From: Curtobacterium sp. MCSS17_008
GTDB taxonomy: Bacteria; Actinomycetota; Actinomycetes; Actinomycetales; Microbacteriaceae
Length of the DNA: 64,000 bases
Assembly (NCBI RefSeq): GCF_003234185.1
Contig: NZ_QKSM01000012.1
Coordinates: 22,354 to 86,353, forward strand
Direction of reading: 5' to 3'
A program made the translations under genes and the position numbers. How positions within the stretch are numbered: the stretch's first letter is position 1; each line of letters opens with the position of its first letter. The notes below the pieces were generated by a model. That model did no database searches and had not been told where the DNA came from. It saw nothing but the letters and a program-made list of their open reading frames with translations. This document shows positions 36,907 to 47,354 of the stretch, piece by piece.

Positions 36907-37374
36907 ATGTCCGAGCATTCCGTGCGCCACGCCCGCTGGACCCGCCTGACGACGGACGAACTGTACGGCATCGTGCGGTTGCGGAACCGCGTCTTCGCCC
37001 TCGAGCAGCGCGTCGCCGCCGAGGACCTCGACGGCCGCGACCGCGACCCCGAGACGGAACACTGGTGGTTCGGAGCGGACGACGATCCGGTCGGGTACCT
37101 CCGGCTCGTCCGACCGGCCCCGGACGAGGCCCACCCGGGGGGTGCGGTGCCGCCGGCCTGGGTCATCGGCCGGGTCGCCACGCACCCGGACCACCGAGGG
37201 CAGGGGATCGCCGGTCGGCTGGTCCGCGCCGTGCTCGACGCGCACGGGCACGAGCCGTTCGTCCTCCACGCCCAGGAGTACGTCGCGGGCCTCTACGAGC
37301 GGCACGGCTTCGTCCGGTTCGGCGACCCCTACGACGAGGCCGGCATCCGCCACGTCGGCATGCACCGCCCGTGA
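36907..37374 (+). CDS. ElaA-like GNAT acetyltransferase
   Basis: A 155-residue protein resembling E. coli ElaA: the opening LYGIVRLRNRVFALEQ, a central WVIGRVATHPDHRGQGIAGRLV acetyl-CoA loop, and the C-terminal GLYERHGFVRFG. The acceptor is unknown. TAAACT at 36894-36899 ends seven bases before ATG 36907, so the mRNA is probably leaderless. It overlaps the next gene by four bases (GTGA). Confidence 0.88.
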   Translation: MSEHSVRHARWTRLTTDELYGIVRLRNRVFALEQRVAAEDLDGRDRDPETEHWWFGADDDPVGYLRLVRPAPDEAHPGGAVPPAWVIGRVATHPDHRGQGIAGRLVRAVLDAHGHEPFVLHAQEYVAGLYERHGFVRFGDPYDEAGIRHVGMHRP

Positions 37375-38447
37375 CCACGCGAGCGCGCTACGCCGCCTAC
37401 GCGGACCGCATCGCCCCCGTCTCCCCGACCTACGCCGCATGGGCGCGGTCCGTCGACGACGACCTGGTCGCACTCCTCGACGCCGTCCCCGAGCAGCAGC
37501 GGCAACCGGAGCTCGTCTTCGCGGTCGCGCGTCGGCTCGGAGCCGACCCCTCGGACCCCGGTGCGCTGCGCGTGCTCGGCCGGGAGGCCCGCCCCGCCTT
37601 CGTCGCGGCCCTCACCTCCGCCACGGTGCAGGCCAACGACCCGCGGCGGCTCGGGCCCGTGGTCCCGCTCCTCGCCGCGCTCGCCGCGGCCGACGAGCGC
37701 CCGCTCGGGCTGGTGGACGCGGGTGCGGCGGCGGGCCTGTGCTCGATCCCCGACCGGGTGACCCTCGACCACGTGCCCGCAGGCTCCCCCGGGGACGGTC
37801 GCGCCCCCTCGCGGACGATGCACCCCGGTGCCCGAGGGCGCGACGTCCGTGGCGGGGCGCGATCCGACCGCGTCCGGGTGCACACCGCCGTCGCCGAGCC
37901 CGCCGTGCACCTGACCGTGGAGGTCAGCGGCACCGTCCCCGTGCCCACGGCGGTGCCGATCCGCATCGGTGCGCGCGTCGCCCTCGACCCGGAGCCGATC
38001 GACCTCGCCGAGCCGCACGCGTTCGACCGGCTGGTCGAGGCGGTCCCGCCCGAGGCGACGGACCGTGTCGCCCTGATGCGCGAGGCGGCGCGCGCGACGC
38101 TCGCCGTGCCTCCCGTCCGGATCCGGGGCCGGCTGCCGGACGACCTGGACCGCGCACTGGACGCCCTGCCGGACGACGTGCGACCCGTCGTCCTGACCAC
38201 CGGCACCCTCGTGTACGTGCCCGGGGCCGACCGCCAGCGCGTGGTCGACCGGATGCGCGAGCGGGGCGTGCACTGGGTCGCGCTCGAGCGGACCGGGATC
38301 CTGCGCGGGGTGGCCGCGACCCTGCCGGACGACGTCGACCCGGCGGACCCGGACGCGTTCGCGACGGTCTCGCTCGACGGCGTCGCGCTCGCCGTCTGCG
38401 ACCCGTTCGGCGTCCGCGTGCGCTGGTTCCGGCGGCCGGGAGCCTGA
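37371..38447 (+). CDS. DUF2332-family protein
   Basis: A 358-residue protein. The N-terminal third (ARYAAYADRIAPVSPTYAAWARSV, then LLDAVPEQQRQPELVFAVARRLG) matches the actinobacterial DUF2332 family as I recall it; function unknown. A Rossmann-like LVDAGAAAGL suggests a methyltransferase-type core. About 45 residues near 140-185 are Gly/Arg-rich and look like an insert. The GTG start is within the stop of the GNAT gene, so the pair is co-translated. Confidence 0.72.
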   Translation: MTTRARYAAYADRIAPVSPTYAAWARSVDDDLVALLDAVPEQQRQPELVFAVARRLGADPSDPGALRVLGREARPAFVAALTSATVQANDPRRLGPVVPLLAALAAADERPLGLVDAGAAAGLCSIPDRVTLDHVPAGSPGDGRAPSRTMHPGARGRDVRGGARSDRVRVHTAVAEPAVHLTVEVSGTVPVPTAVPIRIGARVALDPEPIDLAEPHAFDRLVEAVPPEATDRVALMREAARATLAVPPVRIRGRLPDDLDRALDALPDDVRPVVLTTGTLVYVPGADRQRVVDRMRERGVHWVALERTGILRGVAATLPDDVDPADPDAFATVSLDGVALAVCDPFGVRVRWFRRPGA

Positions 38448-38544
38448 ACCGGGCTTCGCGACAGTCCAGGTCCGTGCCAGGGTCCGGATGCCGACCACCC
38501 CTACGATGTGCGAGACCCGTGACCCGACCGTGACCGGAAGTGCC

Positions 38545-38838
38545 GTGACCGCCCTCCCCACCGACGAGCTCAGCGAGCTCGACAAGCGCGTGCTCGCGTT
38601 CGAGCACGACCGGGCGCAGCACGACCGCACGAAGGAGGCGGAGATCCGGGTCGAGTTCGACATGTCGCCGGCGCGGTACTACCAGGTGCTCAACCGCGTG
38701 ATCGACCTGCCCGCCGCGCTCGCGCTCGACCCGCAGCTGGTCGGCCGGCTGCAGCGACTCCGGCAGGCACGCACCCGAGCACGAGCGGCACGTGCCTTCG
38801 TCGCCCCCGCGCCCGATCCCCGTGAAGAGGAACGATGA
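38545..38838 (+). CDS. DUF3263 protein, small helix-turn-helix-like
   Basis: A 97-residue protein. LSELDKRVLAFE, then AEIRVEFDMSPARYYQVLNRVID and a basic tail, are features of DUF3263, which resembles a small DNA-binding regulator. TACGAT at 38502-38507 is the likely -10 box. GTG 38545, with GGAAG just before it, fits the family length; GTG 38530 is an alternative. It overlaps the LytR_C gene by ATGA. Confidence 0.8.
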   Translation: MTALPTDELSELDKRVLAFEHDRAQHDRTKEAEIRVEFDMSPARYYQVLNRVIDLPAALALDPQLVGRLQRLRQARTRARAARAFVAPAPDPREEER

Positions 38839-39434
38839 CCGAGAGATTCCCGCGAGACCGCTTCGACGACGTGACCGACGGCCCCCGGGTCGGGGCGCAC
38901 CGCGGTGCCCGTCGCCGCGGACGCGGGTGGATCGCGTTCGCCTGGGCCGCCCTCGCCACCGGCGTGCTCGTGCTCGCCGGCGTGCTCGTGCTCGCGCTCC
39001 TCAACGGCAGCTACTCGTTCCCGGGAGCGACGTCCTCGCCCTCGCGCTCCTCGAGCCCGTCGGCGACCGCGTCGGCCGAGCCCTCCGCGTCGTCGGAGCC
39101 GTCGGAGACCCCCTCGCCGTCGCAGGAGTCGTCGGGCGCGGCGTCGCCCGCCGACCAGGGGGAGACGAGCGTCGTGGTGCTGAACGGCACGACCACCTCC
39201 GGTCTCGCCGCCCGAGCGAGCACCGCGCTCACGAGCGCGGGGTGGCAGGTGGCGTCGACGGGGGACGCCGGCACGACGGGCACGACGACCTCCGCCGTCT
39301 ACTACCAGCAGCCGGAGCAGCAGGCCGTGGCGCAGGGCATCGCGAACGCACTCGGCATCACGGCGGTCCAGCAGTCGGCGGCCTTCCCGAACGCCGACGT
39401 GAGCGTCGTGCTCGGCGCCGACTACGGCGGCTGA
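38835..39434 (+). CDS. LytR C-terminal domain protein, membrane anchored
   Basis: A 199-residue protein: basic N-terminus, one membrane segment (about 32-55), a long Ser/Pro/Glu/Ala linker (60-110) and a C-terminal LytR_C domain (about 112-199, starting VVVLNGTTTSGLAARA). It lacks the catalytic LytR-CpsA-Psr domain, so it is probably an accessory protein of cell-wall assembly. Starts within the DUF3263 stop. Confidence 0.87.
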   Translation: MTERFPRDRFDDVTDGPRVGAHRGARRRGRGWIAFAWAALATGVLVLAGVLVLALLNGSYSFPGATSSPSRSSSPSATASAEPSASSEPSETPSPSQESSGAASPADQGETSVVVLNGTTTSGLAARASTALTSAGWQVASTGDAGTTGTTTSAVYYQQPEQQAVAQGIANALGITAVQQSAAFPNADVSVVLGADYGG

Positions 39435-39517
39435 CGCGCTCTACGGACCGCGCTGTGTGACAGGGGTGTTTCCAGCACGTTGCTTTCTGACGGAATCGTC
39501 GTGAAAGAACGTCACAC

Positions 39518-39546
39518 CTCTTGCCCTGCCGCTTCCCTTGGGCAAG
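39518..39546 (+). promoter_or_regulatory. Leader hairpin of the cold-shock gene
   Basis: CTTGCCC (39520-39526) pairs with GGGCAAG (39540-39546) in the 171-base region before the cold-shock gene. The region is less GC-rich than its surroundings. Long structured leaders are usual for cspA-type mRNAs; the promoter itself is not clear to me. Confidence 0.4.
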
Positions 39547-39605
39547 AGTCATCGCCAGACGACGACTGCGTCGTTCGCAACAGCAGCACCAGGGAGCAAG
39601 AGATC

Positions 39606-41682
<2,077 letters not shown>

Positions 41683-41693
41683 TTACGGTAGCC

Positions 41694-41730
41694 GGAAGGG
41701 CCCCGCACGCTGCGCGTGCGGGGCCCTTCC
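41694..41730 (+). terminator. Terminator after groEL
   Basis: Perfect 17-bp stem (41694-41710 with 41714-41730), three-base loop, 12 bases after the stop. Confidence 0.88.
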
Positions 41731-41771
41731 GCGTGCCGGCCGGCCGGGGGCGGCCCGGGGCCGGCTGGGGC

Positions 41772-41861
41772 TTCTGGTCGCAGGACTTGCCGCTCAACTC
41801 CGGCGGCGACGGCGCGTCGTGCGACCGGAACGGCGGTCAGCGGCGTTTCGTGCGACCACAG
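41772..41861. repeat. Left inverted repeat flanking the DUF559-type gene
   Basis: The first 55 bases (41772-41826) match the inverted copy at 42905-42959 at 51 of 55 positions, and the next 35 match 42870-42904 at about 24 of 35. TGGTCGCA/TGCGACC motifs sit at its ends and middle. The 100 bases between it and the gene hold a half copy of the recurring GGAGGCGCGGCACC motif and a CTCTCCACA site. Confidence 0.85.
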
Positions 41862-41961
41862 TTCGGTCGGCTCTCCCGCACAGGAGGCGCGGCACCCGCG
41901 GCTCTCCACAGTTCCGTCCGCCACGGGGCCGGTCCACTGCCCTCTCCCGCAGGCTACGGAC

Positions 41962-42843
41962 GTGTCGAGACCTCGTGCCCTGCCCCGAGACCTGGCCGAG
42001 CGAGCCTTCACGGTGTCGGAGGCTCGCGAGCGCGGGGAGAACGGCAGCCGCATGCGTCGAGCCGACCTCGCCCGGCCGGCCCACGGCGTGCGTGCCGCGC
42101 TCGACCTCGACGTGTCACTCGTCGAGTGCCTCGCCCTGGTGCTCCGACCCGACCAACGCTTCAGCCACGTGACGGCCGCCCGACTCTGGGGTGCTCCGGT
42201 GCCGCGGGCGCATCGGACCGACCCACCGGTCCACGTCGCGACGGTCGGGCCTGCGAGCCTCATGCGTCGCCCGGGGGTCAGGGCGCACCGCGTACCCGAC
42301 GGCGACACCGTCGTCCTCGGCGGTCTGCCGGTGAGTGGGCCGGCTCGTGCGTGGGCGGAGTGCGCGACGCTGTTCGACCTCCGGTCGCTCGTCGTGCTCG
42401 GGGACCACCTCGTCGGGCGTGCTGCACTCGCCACGGTCGAGGACCTCGCGCGGTCGCTCCGCCCACGTGGGCACGGGGTCGTGCTCGGTCGTGCGGCACT
42501 CGACGCCATCCGACCCGGGAGCGAGTCGCCGATGGAGACACTCGTCCGTCTGGACGTCGTGGACGCCGGGTTCCCGGAACCCGAGCTCAACCGCGACGTG
42601 CACGACGAGCACGGCACCTTCCTCGGCCGCGTGGACATGTGCTGGCCGGAGCTCCGCATCGCGCTCGAGTACGACGGCGACCACCACCGCGAGCGCGAGG
42701 TCTTCCTCCACGATCAGCGCCGCGGCAACGGCTTCGCGGTGAACGGCTGGATCATCGTCCACGCGACCGCCGCCGATGCGGGTCGTCCGGCCGTGCTCGT
42801 CGAGCGGCTCCGGCAGGCCTTCGCCGCCCGGGGCAGGGGCTGA
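41962..42843 (+). CDS. DUF559/Vsr-type endonuclease-fold protein (AbiEi-like N-terminus)
   Basis: A 293-residue protein. The N-terminal half (about 1-190) resembles the AbiEi-type winged-helix proteins common in actinobacteria (SRPRALPRDL, FTVSEARERG, FSHVTAARLWGAP). The C-terminal part (about 190-290) is a PD-(D/E)XK nuclease-like DUF559 domain: GRVDMCWPELRIALEYDGDHH supplies the Asp and the Glu-x-Asp of the active site. GTG 41962 starts the conserved part. Imperfect 90-bp inverted repeats flank the gene, outside any operon. DNA cleavage is plausible; biological role unknown. Confidence 0.8.
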   Translation: MSRPRALPRDLAERAFTVSEARERGENGSRMRRADLARPAHGVRAALDLDVSLVECLALVLRPDQRFSHVTAARLWGAPVPRAHRTDPPVHVATVGPASLMRRPGVRAHRVPDGDTVVLGGLPVSGPARAWAECATLFDLRSLVVLGDHLVGRAALATVEDLARSLRPRGHGVVLGRAALDAIRPGSESPMETLVRLDVVDAGFPEPELNRDVHDEHGTFLGRVDMCWPELRIALEYDGDHHREREVFLHDQRRGNGFAVNGWIIVHATAADAGRPAVLVERLRQAFAARGRG

Positions 42844-42869
42844 AGCGGTCGGACGCGCGTGTTCGCCGG

Positions 42870-42959
42870 CTCTGGTCGCACGACGTGCCGTCGCCGGTCG
42901 TTATGGTCGCACGACGCGCCGTCGCCGGCGGAGATGAGCGGCAAGTTGTGCGACCAGAA
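42870..42959. repeat. Right inverted repeat flanking the DUF559-type gene
   Basis: Inverted partner of 41772-41861, about 83 percent identical overall (75 of 90 by eye, no gaps). It contains three TGGTCGCA/TGCGACC ends. It starts 27 bases after the stop of the nuclease-like gene. Confidence 0.85.
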
Positions 42960-42971
42960 CGTCGGGTTGAA

Positions 42972-43020
<49 letters not shown>

Positions 43021-43047
43021 GCGGCGCGGGGGACCGCGCGTGCAGCG

Positions 43048-44748
43048 TCAGGCGGCCGGGGACTTCGGGGTGGGGCTGTAGTCGCGGGGGAGCAGGGGGA
43101 GCCAGACGCGGAACGTGGCCCCGCCGCCCTCGGTGTCGAAGACCTCGACCGAGCCGTGGTGCGCCTGCACGATGCCGGAGACGATCGCGAGACCGAGGCC
43201 CGAGCCGCCGGTGTCACGGGCACGCGAGGTGTCGGCCCGCCAGAAGCGCTGGAAGATCTTGTCGCGCAGCTGCGGCGGGATGCCCTCACCGTGGTCGATG
43301 ACGTCGAGGTGGGCCATGCCGCGCTCGTCGTCCACACCGATGCCGATCTCGATCGGGTCGTCGTGCTCCGTGAAGCGCATCGCGTTGCCCATCAGGTTCG
43401 TCACGACCTGGCGGATCTTGTTCTCCTCGGCCAGGACGATCGGCGGGCGTGCCGGGAGCACGACGGTCGGCAGCGGGGTGGTGGCGTCGGTCGGGGTGGC
43501 GCCGTCGACGCCCATCGCCCGGTTCCGACGGGCACGGAGCCGCGCGATCGTCTGCCGTGAGAAGGCGATCGGCCCGGTGGTGTTGGCCGAGGGCGGGGAG
43601 ACCGGGGCCTCGCCGGTGTCGGACGGCCCGGCCGGGGCGGGCCGCACGGCCTGCGGCACACTGACCCCCGTCACCGCGTCCTCGACGAGCACCTGGATCT
43701 CGCGGTCGGGGTTGGACGCCATGGTGTCGAGCGCCGAGTCGCGGGCGATGGCGACGAGGTCGACCGGCCCGAGCTCGAGCGGCTTCGACTCGTCGATCCG
43801 CGCGAGCTGGAGCAGGTCCTGCACGAGGAGCCCCATGCGCTGGGCCTCCTTCTCGATGCGCTCCATCGCCTGGGCGACGTCCTCCTCCTTGCGCAGCGCG
43901 CCCATGCGGTAGAGCTCGGCGTACCCGCGGAGCGACACCAGCGGCGTGCGGAGCTCGTGCGAGGCGTCGCCGACGAAGCGCCGCATCTGGTCGATGGTGC
44001 GTTCGCGGTCCTCGAACGCCGAGTCGATCCGCTCCAGCATCGCGTTGAGCGAGCGGTTGAGCCGGCCGACCTCGGTGTTCGGGGTGTCGGCTTCGAGTCG
44101 CTGGTTGAAGTCCCCGGCGGCGAAGCGTGCGGCGGTGTCCTCGACGTCGCGCAGCGGGTCGAACGTGGCGGTGACGAGGAGCCGGGTCAGCATGGCCCCG
44201 AGCAGGATCACCGAGATGCCGAAGCCCAGGAAGATGACGGTGAAGCGGGCGATCGTCTGGTCGGTGTCGGCGCTCGAGACCGCGACGAGCACGTACCCGG
44301 TCTCCGTGGTGCCGCTCGCTCGGTTCTGCAGCGCGGCCGGGATGATCTGCGCCCGCCACTCGTGGGCGTGCTGGCTGTCGTAGAGCGAGAAACGCTGGGA
44401 GGTCTGGGCCGCGGCGGTGAAGTCGAGCGAGCGGATGTCCGGACGGCTCGAGGCGCGGGTCTGACAGATCTGGTCGCCGCGGGCGTCGTAGGCGGCGACG
44501 TAGGCGCTCTGCGACAGCACCACCGAGAGGTTGCAGTACTGCTGGCCGTCGCTGATGTTCTGGCCCTCGAGCTGCTCGGTCGTCTGCTTGACCGTGTTGT
44601 CGAGCTGCTGCATCAGGTACGTGGACAGCACCGTCATGGTGCCGAGGCCCGCGACCAGCAGGCCGAGCGCGACGAGGAGCACCGTGATCCCGGTGATCTT
44701 GGTGCGGAGGGAGATCCCGTCCCACCAGCGGCTCATTCGCGTGTGCAT
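43048..44748 (-). CDS. Two-component sensor histidine kinase with an insert
   Basis: A 566-residue kinase: membrane segments at about 18-40 and 168-190 with a sensor domain between, a HAMP domain, HisKA with His264 (GDASHELRTPL), N box NLMGNAMRF (451-459), G1 DHGEGIPPQL and G2 GGSGLGLAIVSG. About 65 residues (369-433, Pro/Ala/Thr-rich with an Arg cluster) are inserted in the ATP-binding domain before the N box, where standard kinases have only a short strand pair. It follows its response regulator by 61 bases. The pair resembles TrcRS/MprAB-type systems; the signal is unknown. Confidence 0.92.
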   Translation of the reverse strand: MHTRMSRWWDGISLRTKITGITVLLVALGLLVAGLGTMTVLSTYLMQQLDNTVKQTTEQLEGQNISDGQQYCNLSVVLSQSAYVAAYDARGDQICQTRASSRPDIRSLDFTAAAQTSQRFSLYDSQHAHEWRAQIIPAALQNRASGTTETGYVLVAVSSADTDQTIARFTVIFLGFGISVILLGAMLTRLLVTATFDPLRDVEDTAARFAAGDFNQRLEADTPNTEVGRLNRSLNAMLERIDSAFEDRERTIDQMRRFVGDASHELRTPLVSLRGYAELYRMGALRKEEDVAQAMERIEKEAQRMGLLVQDLLQLARIDESKPLELGPVDLVAIARDSALDTMASNPDREIQVLVEDAVTGVSVPQAVRPAPAGPSDTGEAPVSPPSANTTGPIAFSRQTIARLRARRNRAMGVDGATPTDATTPLPTVVLPARPPIVLAEENKIRQVVTNLMGNAMRFTEHDDPIEIGIGVDDERGMAHLDVIDHGEGIPPQLRDKIFQRFWRADTSRARDTGGSGLGLAIVSGIVQAHHGSVEVFDTEGGGATFRVWLPLLPRDYSPTPKSPAA

Positions 44749-44809
44749 GCTGCCCCAACGATAAGCGGCGACCGCCCGGTGAAACCGGACGGCCGCCGAG
44801 TGCTCGACG

Positions 44810-45505
44810 TCAGGACGCCTTGGACGCCTTCAGCATGTACCCGAAACCGCGCTTCGTCTGGATGATCGGCTCCGTCGAGTACTGGTCGAGCTTGCGACGC
44901 AGGTACGAGATGTACGACTCCACGATGCCGGCGTCGCCGTTGAAGTCGTACTCCCACACGTGGTCGAGGATCTGCGCCTTCGACAGCACACGGTTCGGGT
45001 TCAGCATGAGGTAGCGGAGGAGCTTGAACTCCGTCGGGGAGAGCTCGATCTGCGCGTCGCCGATGGTGACCTCGTGCGTGTCCTGGTCCATCGTCAGCTC
45101 GCCCGCGCGGATGATGGCGTCCTCTTCGTCGTTCATCGTGCGACGGAGGATCGCCTTGATGCGCGCGACGATCTCGTCGAGCGAGAAGGGCTTCGTGACG
45201 TAGTCGTCGCCGCCGACGGTCAGGCCGGTGATCTTGTCCTCGGTGTCGTCCTTCGCGGTGAGGAACAGGATCGGCGAGGTGTAGCCCGACGAGCGCAGGC
45301 GCTTGGTCACGCCGAACCCGTTCATGTCGGGGAGCATCACGTCGAGGATGATCAGGTCGGGCTCTTCCTCGAGCACCGCCGAGATCGCCTGGGCACCGTT
45401 GCCGACCGCGCGGACGGCGAAGCCGGCGAAGCGCAACGAGGTCGTCAGGAGGTCGCGGATGTTCGGCTCGTCGTCGACGATCAGGATCTTGGGGCCATCG
45501 GTCAT
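44810..45505 (-). CDS. OmpR-family response regulator
   Basis: A 231-residue protein. The receiver has acidic DDE at 11-13, phosphoacceptor Asp55 (LIILDVMLPD) and Lys in TKPFS; the winged helix covers about 135-228. Closest in feel to TrcR/MprA regulators. ATG 45505 is the natural start. It is first in an operon with the sensor kinase. Confidence 0.93.
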   Translation of the reverse strand: MTDGPKILIVDDEPNIRDLLTTSLRFAGFAVRAVGNGAQAISAVLEEEPDLIILDVMLPDMNGFGVTKRLRSSGYTSPILFLTAKDDTEDKITGLTVGGDDYVTKPFSLDEIVARIKAILRRTMNDEEDAIIRAGELTMDQDTHEVTIGDAQIELSPTEFKLLRYLMLNPNRVLSKAQILDHVWEYDFNGDAGIVESYISYLRRKLDQYSTEPIIQTKRGFGYMLKASKAS

Positions 45506-45560
45506 GCTCCCATCCTCTGACCGTTCCCTAGAGGTTCCCTGGGAGCGGGTCGTGTACTGG

Positions 45561-47255
45561 CTACGCGGCGGCCAGGACCTGGTCGGCGTCGAGGATCGTG
45601 TACGCGTACCCCTGCTCGGCGAGGAACCGCTGCCGGTTCTGCGCGAAGTCCTGGTCGACGGTGTCCCGCGTGACGAGGGTGTAGAACGACGCCGGCAGCC
45701 CGTCCTTGTTCGGGCGGAGCAGTCGGCCGAGACGCTGCGCCTCTTCTTGCCGCGACCCGAAGGAGCCGGACACCTGGATCGCGACCGTCGCGTCGGGCAG
45801 GTCGACCGAGAAGTTCGCGACCTTCGACACGACCAGCACGTCGATGGCGCCCTCGCGGAACGCCTGGAACAGCCGTTCACGCTCGTCGACGGGGGTCGAA
45901 CCGGTGATCTCCGCCGCGTCCAGCGAGGCGGCGAGGTCGTCGAGCTGGTCGATGTACTGCCCGATCACGAGGATCTGCTCGCCGTGGTGCTTCCCGATGA
46001 GCTCCCGCACGACCGGGGTCTTGGCCGGCGAGGTCGCGGCCAGCCGGTAGCGCTCGTCGTCGCCGGACGCCGCGTACTCCAGGCGGTCCTGGTGGGGCAG
46101 GTCGATCCGGACCTCGTAGCAGGCGGCGGGGGAGATGTAGCCCTGGGCCTCGATCTCCTTCCACGGGGCGTCGTACCGCTTCGGCCCGATGAGCGAGAAG
46201 ACGTCGCTCTCGCGGCCGTCCTCGCGCACCAGGGTCGCCGTGAGCCCGAGCCGACGGCGGGCCTGCAGGTCGGCGGTGAGCTTGAACACGGGAGCGGGGA
46301 GCAGGTGGACCTCGTCGTAGACGATGAGGCCCCAGTCGAGGGCGTCCAATAGCGACAGGTGCGTGTACTCGCCCTTCCGCCTGGCGGTCAGGATCTGGTA
46401 CGTCGCGATCGTCACCGGCCGGATCTCCTTCGACGTGCCGGAGTACTCGCCGATGTCGTCGGGCGTGAGCGTGGTGCGGCGGAGCAGCTCGTCGCGCCAC
46501 TGCCGGGCGGACACGGTGTTCGTGACGAGGATCAGGGTCGTCGCCTTCACGGTGGCCATCGCACCGGCGCCGACGAGCGTCTTGCCGGCACCGCAGGGCA
46601 GCACGACCACGCCGGACCCCTGCGCGAAGAAGGTGTCGACCGCCTGCTCCTGGTACGGGCGCATGTGCCACGACGCCGTGTCGAGGTCGATCGGGTGCGG
46701 CTGCCCCGGCGTGTAGCCCGCCAGGTCCTCCGCCGGCCAGCCGAGCTTCACGAGCTCCTGCTTGACCTGCCCCCGCGCCCAGGGCTGCAGTTCGATCTCG
46801 GACGGGGACCGCTGGTCGCCGAGCAGGGGCTTGATGCGCTTCGACCGGGTGACCTCGGCGAGGACCGACGGGTCCTCCGCCGTGAGCAGCAGGACCGGCT
46901 GGCGCTCGAGCTCCTCGGTCGGGGAGTTCGCGACCGCCGGGGCGTCCGCGCGCTCCTCGCGCCGGATGACGAGTCGGCCGTAGCGCGAGACCGTGTCGCG
47001 GATGTCGACCGTGACGCTCTGCGGGACCGGGAACTTGGCGAAGCGCTCGAGCGTGCCGATCATCGACTCGGCATCGTGACCGGCGGCGCGCGCGTTCCAC
47101 AGACCGAGCCGCGTGATGCGGTACGTGTGCACGTGCTCGGGAGCGCGTTCGAGTTCGGCGAAGGCCGCGAGTTCGTGCCGTGCGTCCTCTGCCTGGGGGT
47201 GCGCGACCTCGAGGAGCACGGTGCGGTCACTCTGCACGATCAGCGGTCCGTTCAT
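45561..47255 (-). CDS. DNA repair helicase XPB (Ssl2 family)
   Basis: A 564-residue superfamily 2 helicase. An N-terminal damage-recognition-like domain precedes Walker A GAGKT (222-226), DEVH box (314-317), motif III GLTATLVREDGRE and the second RecA domain ending in QRLGRLLRP. Bacterial XPB proteins are 3'-5' helicases linked to DNA repair, and actinobacteria usually carry one. A gene for a helicase-associated-domain protein lies upstream on the same strand. Confidence 0.94.
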   Translation of the reverse strand: MNGPLIVQSDRTVLLEVAHPQAEDARHELAAFAELERAPEHVHTYRITRLGLWNARAAGHDAESMIGTLERFAKFPVPQSVTVDIRDTVSRYGRLVIRREERADAPAVANSPTEELERQPVLLLTAEDPSVLAEVTRSKRIKPLLGDQRSPSEIELQPWARGQVKQELVKLGWPAEDLAGYTPGQPHPIDLDTASWHMRPYQEQAVDTFFAQGSGVVVLPCGAGKTLVGAGAMATVKATTLILVTNTVSARQWRDELLRRTTLTPDDIGEYSGTSKEIRPVTIATYQILTARRKGEYTHLSLLDALDWGLIVYDEVHLLPAPVFKLTADLQARRRLGLTATLVREDGRESDVFSLIGPKRYDAPWKEIEAQGYISPAACYEVRIDLPHQDRLEYAASGDDERYRLAATSPAKTPVVRELIGKHHGEQILVIGQYIDQLDDLAASLDAAEITGSTPVDERERLFQAFREGAIDVLVVSKVANFSVDLPDATVAIQVSGSFGSRQEEAQRLGRLLRPNKDGLPASFYTLVTRDTVDQDFAQNRQRFLAEQGYAYTILDADQVLAAA

Positions 47256-47354
47256 GACGGATCAGCCTAGGCGTCGCGGCTGCGAGCCGCCGCCGTCAGC
47301 GCGCTGCGGTGGAGAACCGGTCCGCCAGCCACGTCCGTGCAGGAACGGAGCGGG

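Noticed and set aside
41772..42959. Classical insertion sequence
   Set aside because: No transposase motif (DDE, HUH or serine recombinase) and no obvious target-site duplication; kept as a repeat-flanked nuclease-like gene instead.
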